A stretch of DNA of 64,000 bases from Bacillus sp. KH172YL63 (GTDB taxonomy: Bacteria; Bacillota; Bacilli; Bacillales; Bacillaceae_B): NCBI RefSeq assembly GCF_011398925.1, contig NZ_AP022842.1, forward strand, positions 3,656,001 through 3,720,000, read 5' to 3'. The number at the start of each line of letters is the position of its first letter. Position 1 is the first letter of the stretch. Below, in pieces: positions 15,462 through 28,679 of the stretch. Both the position numbers and the translations under genes were made by a program. Under the pieces are notes generated by a model. It saw only the letters and a program-made list of their open reading frames with translations. It was not told where the DNA came from and searched no databases.

Positions 15462-17351
15462 ATCGAGTAGGAGGGGATGATTAATCCCCGACCTCTCACA
15501 CCACCGTACGTACCAATCGGTATACGGCGGTTCAATCAAGATGATTGACGAAGACTTTCATACCTATCGATAAGACTTAGGAGCCCTTGGCGATTCCAAA
15601 AGGAATTGCCAAGGGTTCTGTGTAGTATTGGACTTTGTGCGATCCTCCAATATCCCTTCCGGGTATTTCCCCATTCATACGCCTTCCATTTTGGAACGCC
15701 GAGCGCAATGAGGTTACGGACTTTAGTTTTCGGCAGTTTCCACTGCTTCCACAGACACATTCGCAATCTTCTTCTGATCCATGCATCCAGGTATTTTAGG
15801 AAGCTGTGTGTATCAGCCAGCTGAAAATAGCCGATCCATCCCATTAAATATTGGTTCAGCTTTCTGATTCGAACCTCCATCGACCATCCTGAAGATCTGG
15901 AAGTTAGAGAGCGGATTTTCTGTTTTAACCGTTTTATACTTTTGGAGGCCACTCTGACTTTTGGTTTGCGATTTGATGTAAAACTAAAGCCAAGGAACGT
16001 TCTTCTCCAAGGTCGGTCCACCGCAGATTTCTTTCGGTTTACCTTCAGTTTAAGTTTCTTCTCAAGAAACGTTGTCACTGAAGTCATCACCCGGTTACCG
16101 GCTTTTGGCGAACGGACAAAGATATTACAATCATCTGCGTACCGTATAAAGCGTAGCCCCCGTTTCTCTAATTCCTGGTCCAGTTCATTCAAAATGATGT
16201 TAGAAAGCAATGGACTGAGAGGTCCGCCCTGTGGCGTACCTTCCTCACTTTTCACCTTTACACCTTCTATCATAATTCCTGCATTGAGGTAAGAACGAAT
16301 CAGTTTCAGAAGTGCTTTGTCCTTTACTTTCTTCGCCAGAAGACCCATGAGCTTATCATGATTCACTCTGTCAAAGAATTTCTCTAAATCTATATCGATA
16401 ACCCAGCGATATCCTTCCCGGATATACATCTTCGCTTTTCTAACGGCGTCATGGGCACTCCGATTTGGTCGGAACCCATAACTATGATCAGAGAAGGTCG
16501 GCTCGTATATCCCGGAGAGTATCTGGGCAATTGATTGTTGAATCATACGGTCTGTCACCGTTGGGATGCCTAACAACCGGACGCCGCCGTCTGGTTTCGG
16601 GATTTCGATTCGACGTACCGGGCCCGGCTTGTAGGTTCCCCCAAGGAGATTCTTGCGAATCGACTGCCATTCGCGCATGATATGCGATCGCAGGTTTTGT
16701 ACGGGCATATCATCCACGCCATGGCTTCCCTTATTACGTTCTACACGTTTCAGTGCTTCAAGCATATTCGGTTTAGACAGAATCATATTCATCAACATCA
16801 CTGATATTCCTTTCCTTCGTGTGTCACGTTTCCTCTTTCGATGGCCCTGCCTCACACTTCCACCAGCCCTCACGGAATTCACCGTTACCTCTAAATGGAC
16901 AGCTCTTTTCAGATTGTCTGTGAGTCTCTCAGTTACCATGAGCCAGGTCGTGACACTCTCTTGATTGTTCAGTCCTTCCCGGCTTCCTCGAGAAAAGCCG
17001 GTACTATGACCTCGGCTGACTTCTGGCGGTTCAGCGGAGAATCGCTTCTCCGGTTACCAAGTGTTCAAGGCGTATCCGCCAGATCTCCCCGGGTAAGAGT
17101 GTAATCTTTCCCTCCATCTATCCGCCTCATTTACTTTCTGCACCTTCGACAGTTCGGACTTCATCTTGTATTGCAGACTCATCCAGTGCAACAAGCCTTA
17201 TATGAGATTCGTGTTCCTCGGACCGGAGGTTTGCCGCCCGCTTCCTTCAGATTCCAGGTCACCCCGGACACCCTTGCGTTAAGCTAACCGCTACAACTGT
17301 CTTCACGGCTCGGGACTCTCACCCTATAGATCACACCCATGCCGGGCGCAC
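15462..17351 (-). mobile_element. group IIC intron, full length, inserted after the secG terminator
   Basis: The 5' boundary GTGCGCCCGGC (17351 downward) fits the group II GUGYG consensus. The 3' end has a domain V hairpin (about 15533-15500, containing ACCGCCGTAT pairing with GTACGGTGGT) and a domain VI stem ending CTCGAT (15462). The intron starts three bases after the T-run of the secG terminator hairpin, the insertion habit of class C introns. A candidate EBS1 AGTAAA (about 17135-17130) can pair with exon TTTATT. Domain I-III RNA occupies about 16800-17351 and the reverse transcriptase lies in domain IV. Total length is about 1,890 bp, and both ends look intact. Confidence 0.88.
15536..16798 (-). 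CDS. ltrA: group II intron reverse transcriptase/maturase (class C)
   Basis: A 420-residue intron-encoded protein. RT blocks include GIPTVTDRMIQQ, SYGFRPNRSAHDA, DIDLEKFFDRVNHD, GTPQGGPLSPLLSNI and the catalytic FIRYADDCNIF, followed by thumb and maturase (GIIM) regions (WMxxR-type WIRRRLRMCLWKQWK, ANTRKGYW-like NTRKGYWRI). There is no HNH endonuclease domain, consistent with class C introns. The length matches the Geobacillus GsI-IIC protein when translation begins at the ATG at 16798; the frame continues upstream into intron RNA, which is probably not translated. Confidence 0.93.
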   Translation of the reverse strand: MLMNMILSKPNMLEALKRVERNKGSHGVDDMPVQNLRSHIMREWQSIRKNLLGGTYKPGPVRRIEIPKPDGGVRLLGIPTVTDRMIQQSIAQILSGIYEPTFSDHSYGFRPNRSAHDAVRKAKMYIREGYRWVIDIDLEKFFDRVNHDKLMGLLAKKVKDKALLKLIRSYLNAGIMIEGVKVKSEEGTPQGGPLSPLLSNIILNELDQELEKRGLRFIRYADDCNIFVRSPKAGNRVMTSVTTFLEKKLKLKVNRKKSAVDRPWRRTFLGFSFTSNRKPKVRVASKSIKRLKQKIRSLTSRSSGWSMEVRIRKLNQYLMGWIGYFQLADTHSFLKYLDAWIRRRLRMCLWKQWKLPKTKVRNLIALGVPKWKAYEWGNTRKGYWRIAQSPILHRTLGNSFWNRQGLLSLIDRYESLRQSS

Positions 17352-17352
17352 A

Positions 17353-17384
17353 ATAAAAAAACCTGACCTTAATGATCAGGTTTT
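17353..17384 (-). terminator. secG terminator
   Basis: The stem ACCTGA / TCAGGT with a nine-base loop is followed on the minus strand by seven T. It lies just past the secG stop codon and is the landing site of the group IIC intron. Confidence 0.85.
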
Positions 17385-17392
17385 GGTTCGTA

Positions 17393-17620
17393 TTAGATAG
17401 CTACGATCGCAATGGTAAGTACGAAGAATAGTACTGATAATACGATGGTAATTCTGTGAAGTACCAAGTCAATACCACGCGCTTTTTGTTTTCCGAAAAG
17501 TTGTTCTGCACCACCAGAGATGGCCCCTGAAAGTCCAGCACTTTTACCTGACTGAAGTAATACAAGAGCAATAAGTGCAATCGATACGATAATAAGTAAA
17601 GTGATGAGTATTGTGTGCAT
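17393..17620 (-). CDS. secG: protein translocase subunit SecG
   Basis: A 75-residue membrane protein with two transmembrane helices (about 3-22 and 53-73) joined by the conserved cytoplasmic loop [23 protein letters not shown]. It is the accessory subunit of the SecYEG channel. The ATG at 17620 follows AGGAGG. It normally heads the operon continuing to est and rnr; a terminator and the group II intron now stand between them. Confidence 0.95.
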   Translation of the reverse strand: MHTILITLLIIVSIALIALVLLQSGKSAGLSGAISGGAEQLFGKQKARGIDLVLHRITIVLSVLFFVLTIAIVAI

Positions 17621-17805
17621 GAGTCCCACCTCCTGATACGAACATAACATTAGTTCTAGTTTACCATAGGAAAGATGAAGTGGACAAGGTAATATTGTTT
17701 GAATTATGTAAAGAGTTGGATGCAAGAGAGGTTGTTCACCTCTAGTCTTGCACACGGTACATGCGATTGATGAAAGTCAGATGAAAGTCAGATGAAATCA
17801 CACCA

Positions 17806-17837
17806 TAAAAAAACAGCCCCGTCAAAAGACGGGGCTG
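17806..17837 (-). terminator. terminator of the glycolytic operon
   Basis: A strong 10-bp stem (CAGCCCCGTC / GACGGGGCTG) with loop TTTT (minus strand) is followed by seven T. It lies 17 bp after the eno stop codon. Confidence 0.93.
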
Positions 17838-17854
17838 CCTCTCTTCAATCGCGA

Positions 17855-21471
<3,617 letters not shown>

Positions 21472-21515
21472 TTATTAAATCGTTTCGGCAAGATTGTTGG
21501 TCTTTGACAAAGCGA

Positions 21516-22700
21516 TTACTTATCGTTAAGAGCGACTACTCCAGGAAGTTCTTTTCCTTCCATGAATTCAAGTGAAGCCCCGCCACCTGTAGAGATGTGG
21601 CTCATTTGATCCGCATAGCCGAATTTCTCAACGGCTGCTGCAGAGTCACCGCCACCGATAACAGAGTATGTATCTGTTGCATCGGCTAACGCCTCCGCTA
21701 CGGCTTTCGTTCCGTTTGCGAATGTTTCTAATTCGAATACACCCATCGGTCCATTCCAGATGACAAGCTTAGAGCTCTTGATCGCATCTTGGAATATTGC
21801 TCTTGTCTTAGGTCCGATATCAAGTGCTTCCCAATCAGATGGGATCGAATCGATATCCACTTCCTGCGTGTTCGCATCGTTAGAGAAATCATCTGCAACG
21901 ACTACATCGACAGGCATGAGGAACTTAACACCTTTGTCTTCTGCTTTTTTCATGAATTGCTTCGCTAAATCGATCTTATCTTCCTCAAGAAGTGATTTAC
22001 CGACTTCATGGCCTTGTGCTTTCACGAATGTGTAAGCAAGTCCGCCACCGATGATCAGGTTGTCCACTTTATCAAGAAGGTTGTCGATGACACCGATTTT
22101 ATCTTTTACCTTTGCTCCACCAACAATCGCTGTGAATGGGCGTTCCGGATTGGAAAGTGCTTTTCCTAATACTTCAAGCTCTTTTTCCATCAGAAGGCCG
22201 GCTACAGCTGGAAGGTGCTTTGCAATCCCTTCAGTTGAAGCATGGGCACGGTGGGCAGCACCGAAAGCATCATTCACATACAGATCTGCAAGCGCTGCGA
22301 ATTCTTTCGCAAGCTCAGAATCATTTTTTGTTTCGCCAGGGTAGAAGCGGACATTTTCCAATACAAGGACGTCCCCTTCAGCCATGTCGCTGATCTTCGA
22401 TTGAACAGCTTCACCATAAGCTTCATCCGCTTTGGCAACATTTGTGTCAAGAAGTTCTGAAAGTCTTTTCGCAACAGGTGTCAGACGAAGTTCTTCAACC
22501 ACTTCACCTTTAGGACGGCCCAAGTGACTTGCCAAAATGACTTTCGCTCCGCCTTCTACCAAGTACTTGATCGTAGGCAGTGCAGCCTGGATACGGGTTT
22601 CATCTGTGATTTTGCCTTCAGACATTGGTACGTTGAAGTCTACACGGCAAAATACGCGTTTCCCTCTTACATCGACATCTTTGATCGACTTTTTGTTCAT
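21516..22700 (-). CDS. pgk: phosphoglycerate kinase
   Basis: Makes ATP and 3-phosphoglycerate from 1,3-bisphosphoglycerate and ADP. The 394-residue two-domain protein has the signature [13 protein letters not shown] near the start, substrate arginines ([14 protein letters not shown]), and nucleotide-binding segments [11 protein letters not shown] and [10 protein letters not shown] in the C-terminal domain. It lies between gapA and tpiA in the glycolytic operon, with GAAGGAGG before the ATG. Confidence 0.98.
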   Translation of the reverse strand: MNKKSIKDVDVRGKRVFCRVDFNVPMSEGKITDETRIQAALPTIKYLVEGGAKVILASHLGRPKGEVVEELRLTPVAKRLSELLDTNVAKADEAYGEAVQSKISDMAEGDVLVLENVRFYPGETKNDSELAKEFAALADLYVNDAFGAAHRAHASTEGIAKHLPAVAGLLMEKELEVLGKALSNPERPFTAIVGGAKVKDKIGVIDNLLDKVDNLIIGGGLAYTFVKAQGHEVGKSLLEEDKIDLAKQFMKKAEDKGVKFLMPVDVVVADDFSNDANTQEVDIDSIPSDWEALDIGPKTRAIFQDAIKSSKLVIWNGPMGVFELETFANGTKAVAEALADATDTYSVIGGGDSAAAVEKFGYADQMSHISTGGGASLEFMEGKELPGVVALNDK

Positions 22701-22765
22701 CGTAAAAGGCCTCCTTCGTTTCTCAATTTCTTCATGTTTTTCAAATAAATAGAAACAACAATAAG

Positions 22766-22798
22766 AAAGGGGAGAGGGGAATCTTCCCCGCTCCCCTT
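22766..22798 (-). terminator. hairpin between gapA and pgk
   Basis: A long G/C hairpin (AAGGGGAG-GGGAA pairing with TTCCCC-CTCCCCTT) lies about 85 bp after the gapA stop. On the minus strand it is followed by TTCTTATT, a poor U-run. It may attenuate transcription or stabilise the gapA mRNA, so that gapA is more abundant than the distal genes. Both readings are inference. Confidence 0.55.
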
Positions 22799-22882
22799 CA
22801 ACACATCTTCATTATAGATGGTGGGACAAAATTTATCCATCAATCACCATGCTAATGATGTCAATTTACAAAACTTTAAATA

Positions 22883-23905
<1,023 letters not shown>

Positions 23906-23945
23906 TTAGATGTTAAGGATGATTTTTTTTATATTTCAAAAGGGC

Positions 23946-24965
23946 TTACCCTTTTAAAAGCTCTCTTGCTGCCCCCTCATCCGTGATGAGCACGGTTGAT
24001 GCCGGAGCACTTTTCATATACGCCCGGATTGCTTTCGCTTTCGAGCTGCCGCCTGCGACGGCGATGACGTTCTCGATGTGACTTAAATCCTCTAATTGAA
24101 GACCGATCGTCGGCACCTTATGTACCACTTCACCCGCTTCGTTAAAATAATAACCAAACGCTTCCCCGACGGCATGCCCACCTGTGATCTTCTCGAAATC
24201 TTCTTCAGTGGTTTTCCGTCTTTCTGCCATTGTGATAGCATCCCCGATTCCATGGAGAACCATGTTAGCCGATTTGATCAAATTCAATACCTCTTTGATC
24301 ATCGGTTCTTTCAAGAAGGATTTATATACTTCTTTACTAACCTGATCGGGCACATATAAAACACGATGTCGCGTTTTTGTATGCTCAGCCATCTTGGCAC
24401 AGATCGTATTGGCCTGGTTTTTAACGTCTTCCCCGATTCCACCCCGTGCAGGAACAAACAAGGCATCGTCAGAGAAATCAGGCGTCAGCATTTCTGCCAC
24501 AGCGGCCATCGTCGAGCCTCCAGTCACAGCGATGATAGTATTTCCTTTCAGGCGACGTTTCATACTAGAAGCAGATGCACGTCCTAATTCTTCTTTTACC
24601 CAAGGAGACTCATCACTATTCCCAGGAACGATTACAATTTGATGAAGATTCAGTAAAGATTTTAATTCCTGTTCCATTGAATTAATCCCGGAAATCTCTC
24701 TCATCATGCCTTCTAGCTTCTCTAAAAGCTGGATACCGTCCCCCGTCATGATCATTCCGGAGGTTTTGATATCGATGAGATCCTGATTCTTCAGGAATTC
24801 GACTTCGCTTCTGAGCACGCGTTCTGTCAGCCCCATGTTCTGGGCAAGACTCCTGCGTCCAACAGGCTGCAAGAAACGGATGGAACGAAGAATGTGGTGC
24901 CTCTTTTGCATAACTTCAAGCAGGTCGGGTAATAATCGCTTTTGTATGTCAATTAAAGATTCCAT
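23946..24965 (-). CDS. cggR: central glycolytic genes regulator CggR
   Basis: A 339-residue SorC/DeoR-family repressor of the operon it heads. The N-terminal helix-turn-helix is around residues 30-60 (GRRSLAQNMGLTERVLRSEVEFL). The C-terminal sugar-phosphate-binding domain follows, with GGSTMAAVAEML and VAGGSSKAKAIRAYMKS-like phosphate loops; in B. subtilis it binds fructose 1,6-bisphosphate, which relieves repression. The ATG at 24965 with GAAGGAG upstream gives the usual length; the frame extends 29 codons further across the operator and is not used. Confidence 0.97.
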   Translation of the reverse strand: MESLIDIQKRLLPDLLEVMQKRHHILRSIRFLQPVGRRSLAQNMGLTERVLRSEVEFLKNQDLIDIKTSGMIMTGDGIQLLEKLEGMMREISGINSMEQELKSLLNLHQIVIVPGNSDESPWVKEELGRASASSMKRRLKGNTIIAVTGGSTMAAVAEMLTPDFSDDALFVPARGGIGEDVKNQANTICAKMAEHTKTRHRVLYVPDQVSKEVYKSFLKEPMIKEVLNLIKSANMVLHGIGDAITMAERRKTTEEDFEKITGGHAVGEAFGYYFNEAGEVVHKVPTIGLQLEDLSHIENVIAVAGGSSKAKAIRAYMKSAPASTVLITDEGAARELLKG

Positions 24966-25006
24966 AGTTAAAAGCTCCTTCAAAAAGAAGTGCGTGGATA
25001 TGGGTG

Positions 25007-25042
25007 GACTGTAAAAGTCCCGCATAGACATATTATGTCCCA
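25007..25042 (-). promoter_or_regulatory. CggR operator
   Basis: On the minus strand the sequence reads TGGGAC-N6-TGTC-N4-CGGGAC-N6-AGTC. This matches the B. subtilis CggR operator pattern CGGGAC-N6-TGTC-N4-CGGGAC-N6-TGTC with one change in each half. It lies between the promoter and the cggR start, where bound CggR acts as a roadblock. Confidence 0.9.
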
Positions 25043-25080
25043 CTACCTCCAAAAAAAATTCATCCCTGCTTTCAAATTTA

Positions 25081-25109
25081 ATTTTAGCAGGGTATGAATC
25101 TTAATTCAA
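25081..25109 (-). promoter_or_regulatory. sigma-A promoter of the cggR-gapA operon
   Basis: The -35 TTGAAT (25109-25104) and -10 TAAAAT (25086-25081) are separated by 17 bp. They lie about 40 bp upstream of the CggR operator and 15 bp downstream (minus strand) of the end of the glutaredoxin-like gene. Confidence 0.7.
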
Positions 25110-25116
25110 CTAGAAA

Positions 25117-25362
25117 CTACGGGGTTTTTTCATGTAAACGCTTGCTTAGTGTAAAATAATCAATTTGCCCATACTGAAGGATCTCGCCTTCCCTTTCCAC
25201 AACGGGAATCATCAGGCCGAAACGTTCTGTCAGTTCATCACTGCCATCGATATCGATTTCCTTTATCTCGAAACCTATATCATCCTGTACCAGTTTTAAT
25301 GTAAGCTTCGCATCTTCACAAAGCCCGCATTGTGAACGTGTGTAGAATGTGACTGTATTCAT
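25117..25362 (-). CDS. glutaredoxin-like thioredoxin-fold protein
   Basis: An 81-residue thioredoxin-fold protein with the redox motif CGLC near residue 12-15 (FYTRSQCGLCEDAK) and the cis-proline in LMIPVVEREGE (about residue 53-54). The length fits the small glutaredoxin-family/DUF836 group. The physiological partner is unknown. It sits between sigL and cggR on the same strand, with GAGG before the ATG. A perfect catabolite-response-element match lies in its last codons. Confidence 0.85.
   Translation of the reverse strand: MNTVTFYTRSQCGLCEDAKLTLKLVQDDIGFEIKEIDIDGSDELTERFGLMIPVVEREGEILQYGQIDYFTLSKRLHEKTP
25133..25146. promoter_or_regulatory. candidate cre site (CcpA) upstream of the cggR promoter
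   Basis: TGTAAACGCTTGCT matches the CcpA site consensus TGWAARCGYTWNCW at every position. It lies inside the 3' end of the glutaredoxin-like gene, about 25 bp upstream of the cggR -35 element. That is a position compatible with activation by CcpA. It could also be a chance codon match. Confidence 0.45.
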
Positions 25363-25415
25363 GGTCGTACCTCACTTTTTTAGGATGGTTTATGCAGGTT
25401 CAGCACTCCCCTTCC

Positions 25416-26756
25416 CTATTCATACCTCTTGCGCATCGTCGAAGACACAATCCCTAATTGATCCCGGTACTTTGCAATCGTCCTTCTTGAGACATCATAA
25501 CCCTTCTCCAGAAGGAGATTGACGATTTTTTGATCTGATAGGGGCTTTTTCTTATCTTCTTCCTGAATCAATCTTTGCAGCTCGTTTTTCACAGCCGTTG
25601 CAGAAGCCCCTTCTGCTTCCTCGAGGTTAACCGATTTGATCGCCGTGGTGAAGAAATACTTCAGTTCGAAGATCCCGTATGCCGTTTGCATATACTTCCC
25701 TTTCACAGCCCGGCTGATTGTGGATTCATGCACATCGATTTCATCTGCCACCTGCCTGAGCGTCAGCGGCTGCAGGGCAGTCGGCCCCTTCAGGAAAAAT
25801 GCCCGCTGCTTGTCGGCAAGCACCCTGCCCACTTTGAGGATCGTCTGTTTCCGCTGCCTGAGGCTTTGAAGCAGCCATTTGAAGTCCTGTTCCTTTTCCT
25901 GCAGGTAGGACTGGACCTCTTTATCCGGATGATCTTTGAGAAAATCGGTATATTCCCTATTATAAGCAACGTGGACCGTCGTCCCGTCATTCAGGGAAAC
26001 AGCCACCTTACCGTCGATCACTTCTACGACAAGCTCGGGGGTGATGTACTCAGATATATCATATGTATAGATCGATCCCGGCCTCGGATTGCAGCGCTGA
26101 ATGAAATCGGCAGCCCGCTGGATTTCCTTGAGCTGAACAGAGAGCTCCTTCGCAATTCCTTTCCACTTCTTTTCGGCGAATGCCTGAAAATGGTCATCCA
26201 CTATCTTCTTGACCAGCGGAGGGACGCCCGCTTTCCGCTCCAGCTGCAGGGAGATGCACTCCTGCAGGCTTCTCGCCCCAACCCCGGCAGGCTCCATCTC
26301 CTGCAAACTGTGAATATAGTATTCAAGAACATGATAATCAATCCCATGCTTTCTCATGAAGGAGTCCTCATCGATCCGTAAGTACCCATTGTCGTCCAGG
26401 CTGTCTATCAACTCTTCCATTACTTTACGGCCTGCATAAGTAAGCGATTTCAAATTTAATTGAACCGTTAACGCATCTGACATCGATCCCTTTGGAACCG
26501 ATACATATTCATACCAATCCACTGTATTCTCACGACTCTTGCCGCCAGTCTGTTTGTAACTTTGAGGTTCTCGTTGATGAAGGGGGCCTTGCTTGGGGGG
26601 CTCCAGTTGAATGAGGGGATTTTCTAACTGCTTTGCTTCTAAGAAAGCGTTCAGTTCCATCGTAGAGTATTGGAGGATGGTGATCGCCTGTGAAAGCTGC
26701 TGCGTCATCTGAAGTTTTAATTGTTGATTTTGAAAAAGTCCTGCCTTCAAATTCAT
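25416..26756 (-). CDS. sigL: RNA polymerase sigma-54 factor (SigL)
   Basis: A 446-residue sigma-54. The N-terminal Gln/Leu-rich activator-interacting region (LKLQMTQQLSQAITILQYSTMEL, about 13-35) is followed by a core-binding domain, the helix-turn-helix region around residues 330-350 (TLRQVADEIDVHESTISRAVKGKYMQT) and the RpoN box SRRTIAKYRDQLGI near the C-terminus, which recognises the -24 element. It transcribes genes that need enhancer-binding proteins. GGGAGG precedes the ATG. It is upstream of the glutaredoxin-like gene and cggR. Confidence 0.97.
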   Translation of the reverse strand: MNLKAGLFQNQQLKLQMTQQLSQAITILQYSTMELNAFLEAKQLENPLIQLEPPKQGPLHQREPQSYKQTGGKSRENTVDWYEYVSVPKGSMSDALTVQLNLKSLTYAGRKVMEELIDSLDDNGYLRIDEDSFMRKHGIDYHVLEYYIHSLQEMEPAGVGARSLQECISLQLERKAGVPPLVKKIVDDHFQAFAEKKWKGIAKELSVQLKEIQRAADFIQRCNPRPGSIYTYDISEYITPELVVEVIDGKVAVSLNDGTTVHVAYNREYTDFLKDHPDKEVQSYLQEKEQDFKWLLQSLRQRKQTILKVGRVLADKQRAFFLKGPTALQPLTLRQVADEIDVHESTISRAVKGKYMQTAYGIFELKYFFTTAIKSVNLEEAEGASATAVKNELQRLIQEEDKKKPLSDQKIVNLLLEKGYDVSRRTIAKYRDQLGIVSSTMRKRYE

Positions 26757-26842
26757 GATTCATAACCTCCCATTCATTTATTCTACAATAAAAATGGTGG
26801 TTCGTTAATGGGAATATACTGGATAACGTATGAAAGACAAAG

Positions 26843-26882
26843 AAAGCCAAGGCTCCTTTTTCGGCAGAAGCCTTGGCTTTTT
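26843..26882. terminator. terminator downstream of the transducer gene
   Basis: A 12-base stem (AAAGCCAAGGCT / AGCCTTGGCTTT) is flanked by A-rich sequence on the left and T's on the right. It ends the transducer transcript on the minus strand and lies upstream of sigL. Confidence 0.75.
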
Positions 26883-26884
26883 CC

Positions 26885-27754
26885 TTATAACAATTCTGAC
26901 GCGTAAGAATTCAACTTCTTACTCATTTCTTCAATTTCATTTATGAATACAGCGATCTCATCCGTAGAAGATGCTTGCTCTTTCCCTACCGTCACGACCT
27001 TTTCTATGGAAGAAGCAATTTCATCCATAGAATTTTGAATATTCAATAACGTATTTCGTATCTTCTCCGTCGAAGTAACCGTCTCATTGGACAATTTCCG
27101 GATTTCATTTGCCACTACCCCAAAGCCTCTGCCCATATCGCCTGCACGGGCAGCCTCTATCGAAGCATTTAATCCAAGCAGATTGGTTTGGTCAGCCACC
27201 CGTTTAATGAACGTTAACACTTCATCGGTATTCTTGACTTCTTCTGCTGCTTTTTTTGATTGATCAAGGAGAGTGCTGCTCGTTTCCGCCAGCTCGTCCG
27301 CTCCTTTTGCAATGACGGCCACCCCTTGATTCGCCTGGGTAATCGACGTCACCATCTGGTCAGAGATGCGCAGCAACTCCTTTTCATTATGCTCCTGAAG
27401 CTGAATGGCGATCGCACCCACGACTTTATTTTCATGGATGATAGGATTCGCAAGGCCCGTAAAAGCAAAACCAAAAAACTCTTCATCCACCTCGGTTCTG
27501 ATCACTTTTTTATGATTGATGCAGTCCGCCAAAGGTTCTCTCGGATCGATCTTATGTCCAGGCTTCACACCCAAATCGATCTTCTGGCTTGGATAATATG
27601 CGATCCATTCTTCCCGATTCGTGATCCCAATCGCGATATCAGGAAGCATCGCATGAAGCATAGGGATCACTTTCAAGTAGGAATCTAATACAGGGTGAAT
27701 CTGATTATCTTCATTGGTTAATCCGTTTCTTATTGCAGGGGATACGATTGTCAA
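26885..27754 (-). CDS. soluble methyl-accepting chemotaxis-type transducer (YfmS-like)
   Basis: A 289-residue cytoplasmic transducer with no membrane helix. Residues about 1-130 form a sensor region resembling a PAS/Cache-like domain ([24 protein letters not shown]). The rest is a coiled-coil signalling domain with the conserved hairpin tip [40 protein letters not shown], which binds CheA/CheW. The overall size fits B. subtilis YfmS. The best start is a TTG at 27754 following AAGGTG; no ATG fits. The ligand is unknown. Confidence 0.85.
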   Translation of the reverse strand: MTIVSPAIRNGLTNEDNQIHPVLDSYLKVIPMLHAMLPDIAIGITNREEWIAYYPSQKIDLGVKPGHKIDPREPLADCINHKKVIRTEVDEEFFGFAFTGLANPIIHENKVVGAIAIQLQEHNEKELLRISDQMVTSITQANQGVAVIAKGADELAETSSTLLDQSKKAAEEVKNTDEVLTFIKRVADQTNLLGLNASIEAARAGDMGRGFGVVANEIRKLSNETVTSTEKIRNTLLNIQNSMDEIASSIEKVVTVGKEQASSTDEIAVFINEIEEMSKKLNSYASELL

Positions 27755-28036
27755 AGTCCAGCACCTTCATTCTTATTGTTTTATTGTGAAATTTTATGTA
27801 GATTCATAACCTTATACAGCAAAGCAGAATCGTTCCTTTGCAGTGCTACTAATATACTATTATGCATCATGGAGGAGATAATAGAAAATTTTGAGCGTCG
27901 TTGTTTGGGTGAGATAGGTATATGGTTGTGGATATTATTTCACATAGTCGGAGGTATTTGCGAATTGGGGTGTGCTTATATAGAGGGAAATATTTTGTTG
28001 TGGGTGATAGGTTGTCTCCTGTATGGAGAATGTAGC

Positions 28037-28170
28037 GCCAGTTGATTTCCGCTCCAGGTGCTCGCTTTCCGCGGGGCGTGAGTTGAGCCTCCTCGGGCTG
28101 CGCCCTGCGGGGTCTCAACTTTCCCGCGTTTCCCGCAGGAGTCGAGCACCTTCCGCTCCAATCAACTGGC
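28037..28170. repeat. large palindromic intergenic repeat, copy A
   Basis: A 134-bp imperfect palindrome. The outer arms are GCCAGTTGATT and AATCAACTGGC, and GGTGCTCG pairs with CGAGCACC. Both arms read TTCCGCTCCA on the same strand, leaving an internal loop. The inner part pairs GTTGAG..CTCGGGC with GCCCTG..GGGGTCTCAAC. The core is much richer in GC than its surroundings. Related copies are at 33088-33220, 60246-60310 and a fragment at 50576-50602. It contains no gene and is followed by about 180 bp with nothing recognisable. Confidence 0.85.
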
Positions 28171-28352
28171 AGGGGTGTGGTGCTCTCCAGACATTAGTAC
28201 TAGAATCGTTTTAATATTGAGCATCTAATAAAACTTTCAAAGCAAAAGACCTCTATACTTGTAAATCTTTCACAAACATAATCGCTCTTCAAAAGTACAT
28301 CTATTAATTTGTACCTGTGTCATATCTGCATACATATATGCGTGTTATTCGT

Positions 28353-28511
28353 TGCGTGGTATTAACAACTGAAAAGCACCCAAGCATCTTAAATCAAAAA
28401 AGACCCCATGCCTGCTGATCTACTCAACAAACACAAGGTCTTTGGTACGCCCTCGGAGGGAATCGAACCCCCATTTTAAGAACCGGAATCTTACGTGCTA
28501 TCCGTTGCACC
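28353..28511 (-). repeat. distal att repeat with displaced 3' fragment of tRNA-Arg
   Basis: This segment nearly duplicates 32751-32910. The part at 28448-28511 is identical to the tRNA-Arg from its discriminator base to the D-arm, but the 5' acceptor strand and position 1-9 sequence are absent, so it is not a tRNA gene. The flanking part includes the tRNA terminator hairpin (AAAGACC / GGTCTTT). The arrangement is that of an integrative element inserted into the tRNA 3' half, leaving the displaced original 3' end here. Confidence 0.85.
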
Positions 28512-28634
28512 CATTTTCGGACTTCGGATTTTGACAAAGTTATTATACCGAGGGGTTTCAGATGTTTAAGTTTGTTTGAGCATTTTCAATGTGTGTTAAA
28601 CCCTCTCTCTATGATGGCAATAAATGATAACAAC

Positions 28635-28672
28635 AAAATAAGACCTATTCATTTAAGAATAAGTCTTATTTT
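28635..28672 (-). terminator. terminator of the sce7725/sce7726 pair
   Basis: AAAATAAGAC-TATTC pairs with GAATA-GTCTTATTTT around a six-base loop, with one bulge on each side. The T's at the end of the minus-strand stem act as the U-run. It lies 8 bp past the stop codon. Confidence 0.6.
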
Positions 28673-28679
28673 ATAAATT

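Noticed and set aside
27776..28045. A plus-strand frame with hydrophobic segments before palindromic repeat copy A
   Set aside because: It runs into the repeat element, has no ribosome binding site before its first start, and the Cys/Trp-rich composition looks random.
28448..28511. A second tRNA-Arg gene
   Set aside because: The 5' acceptor strand is missing (sequence diverges beyond 28511), so no cloverleaf forms. It is a displaced att fragment.
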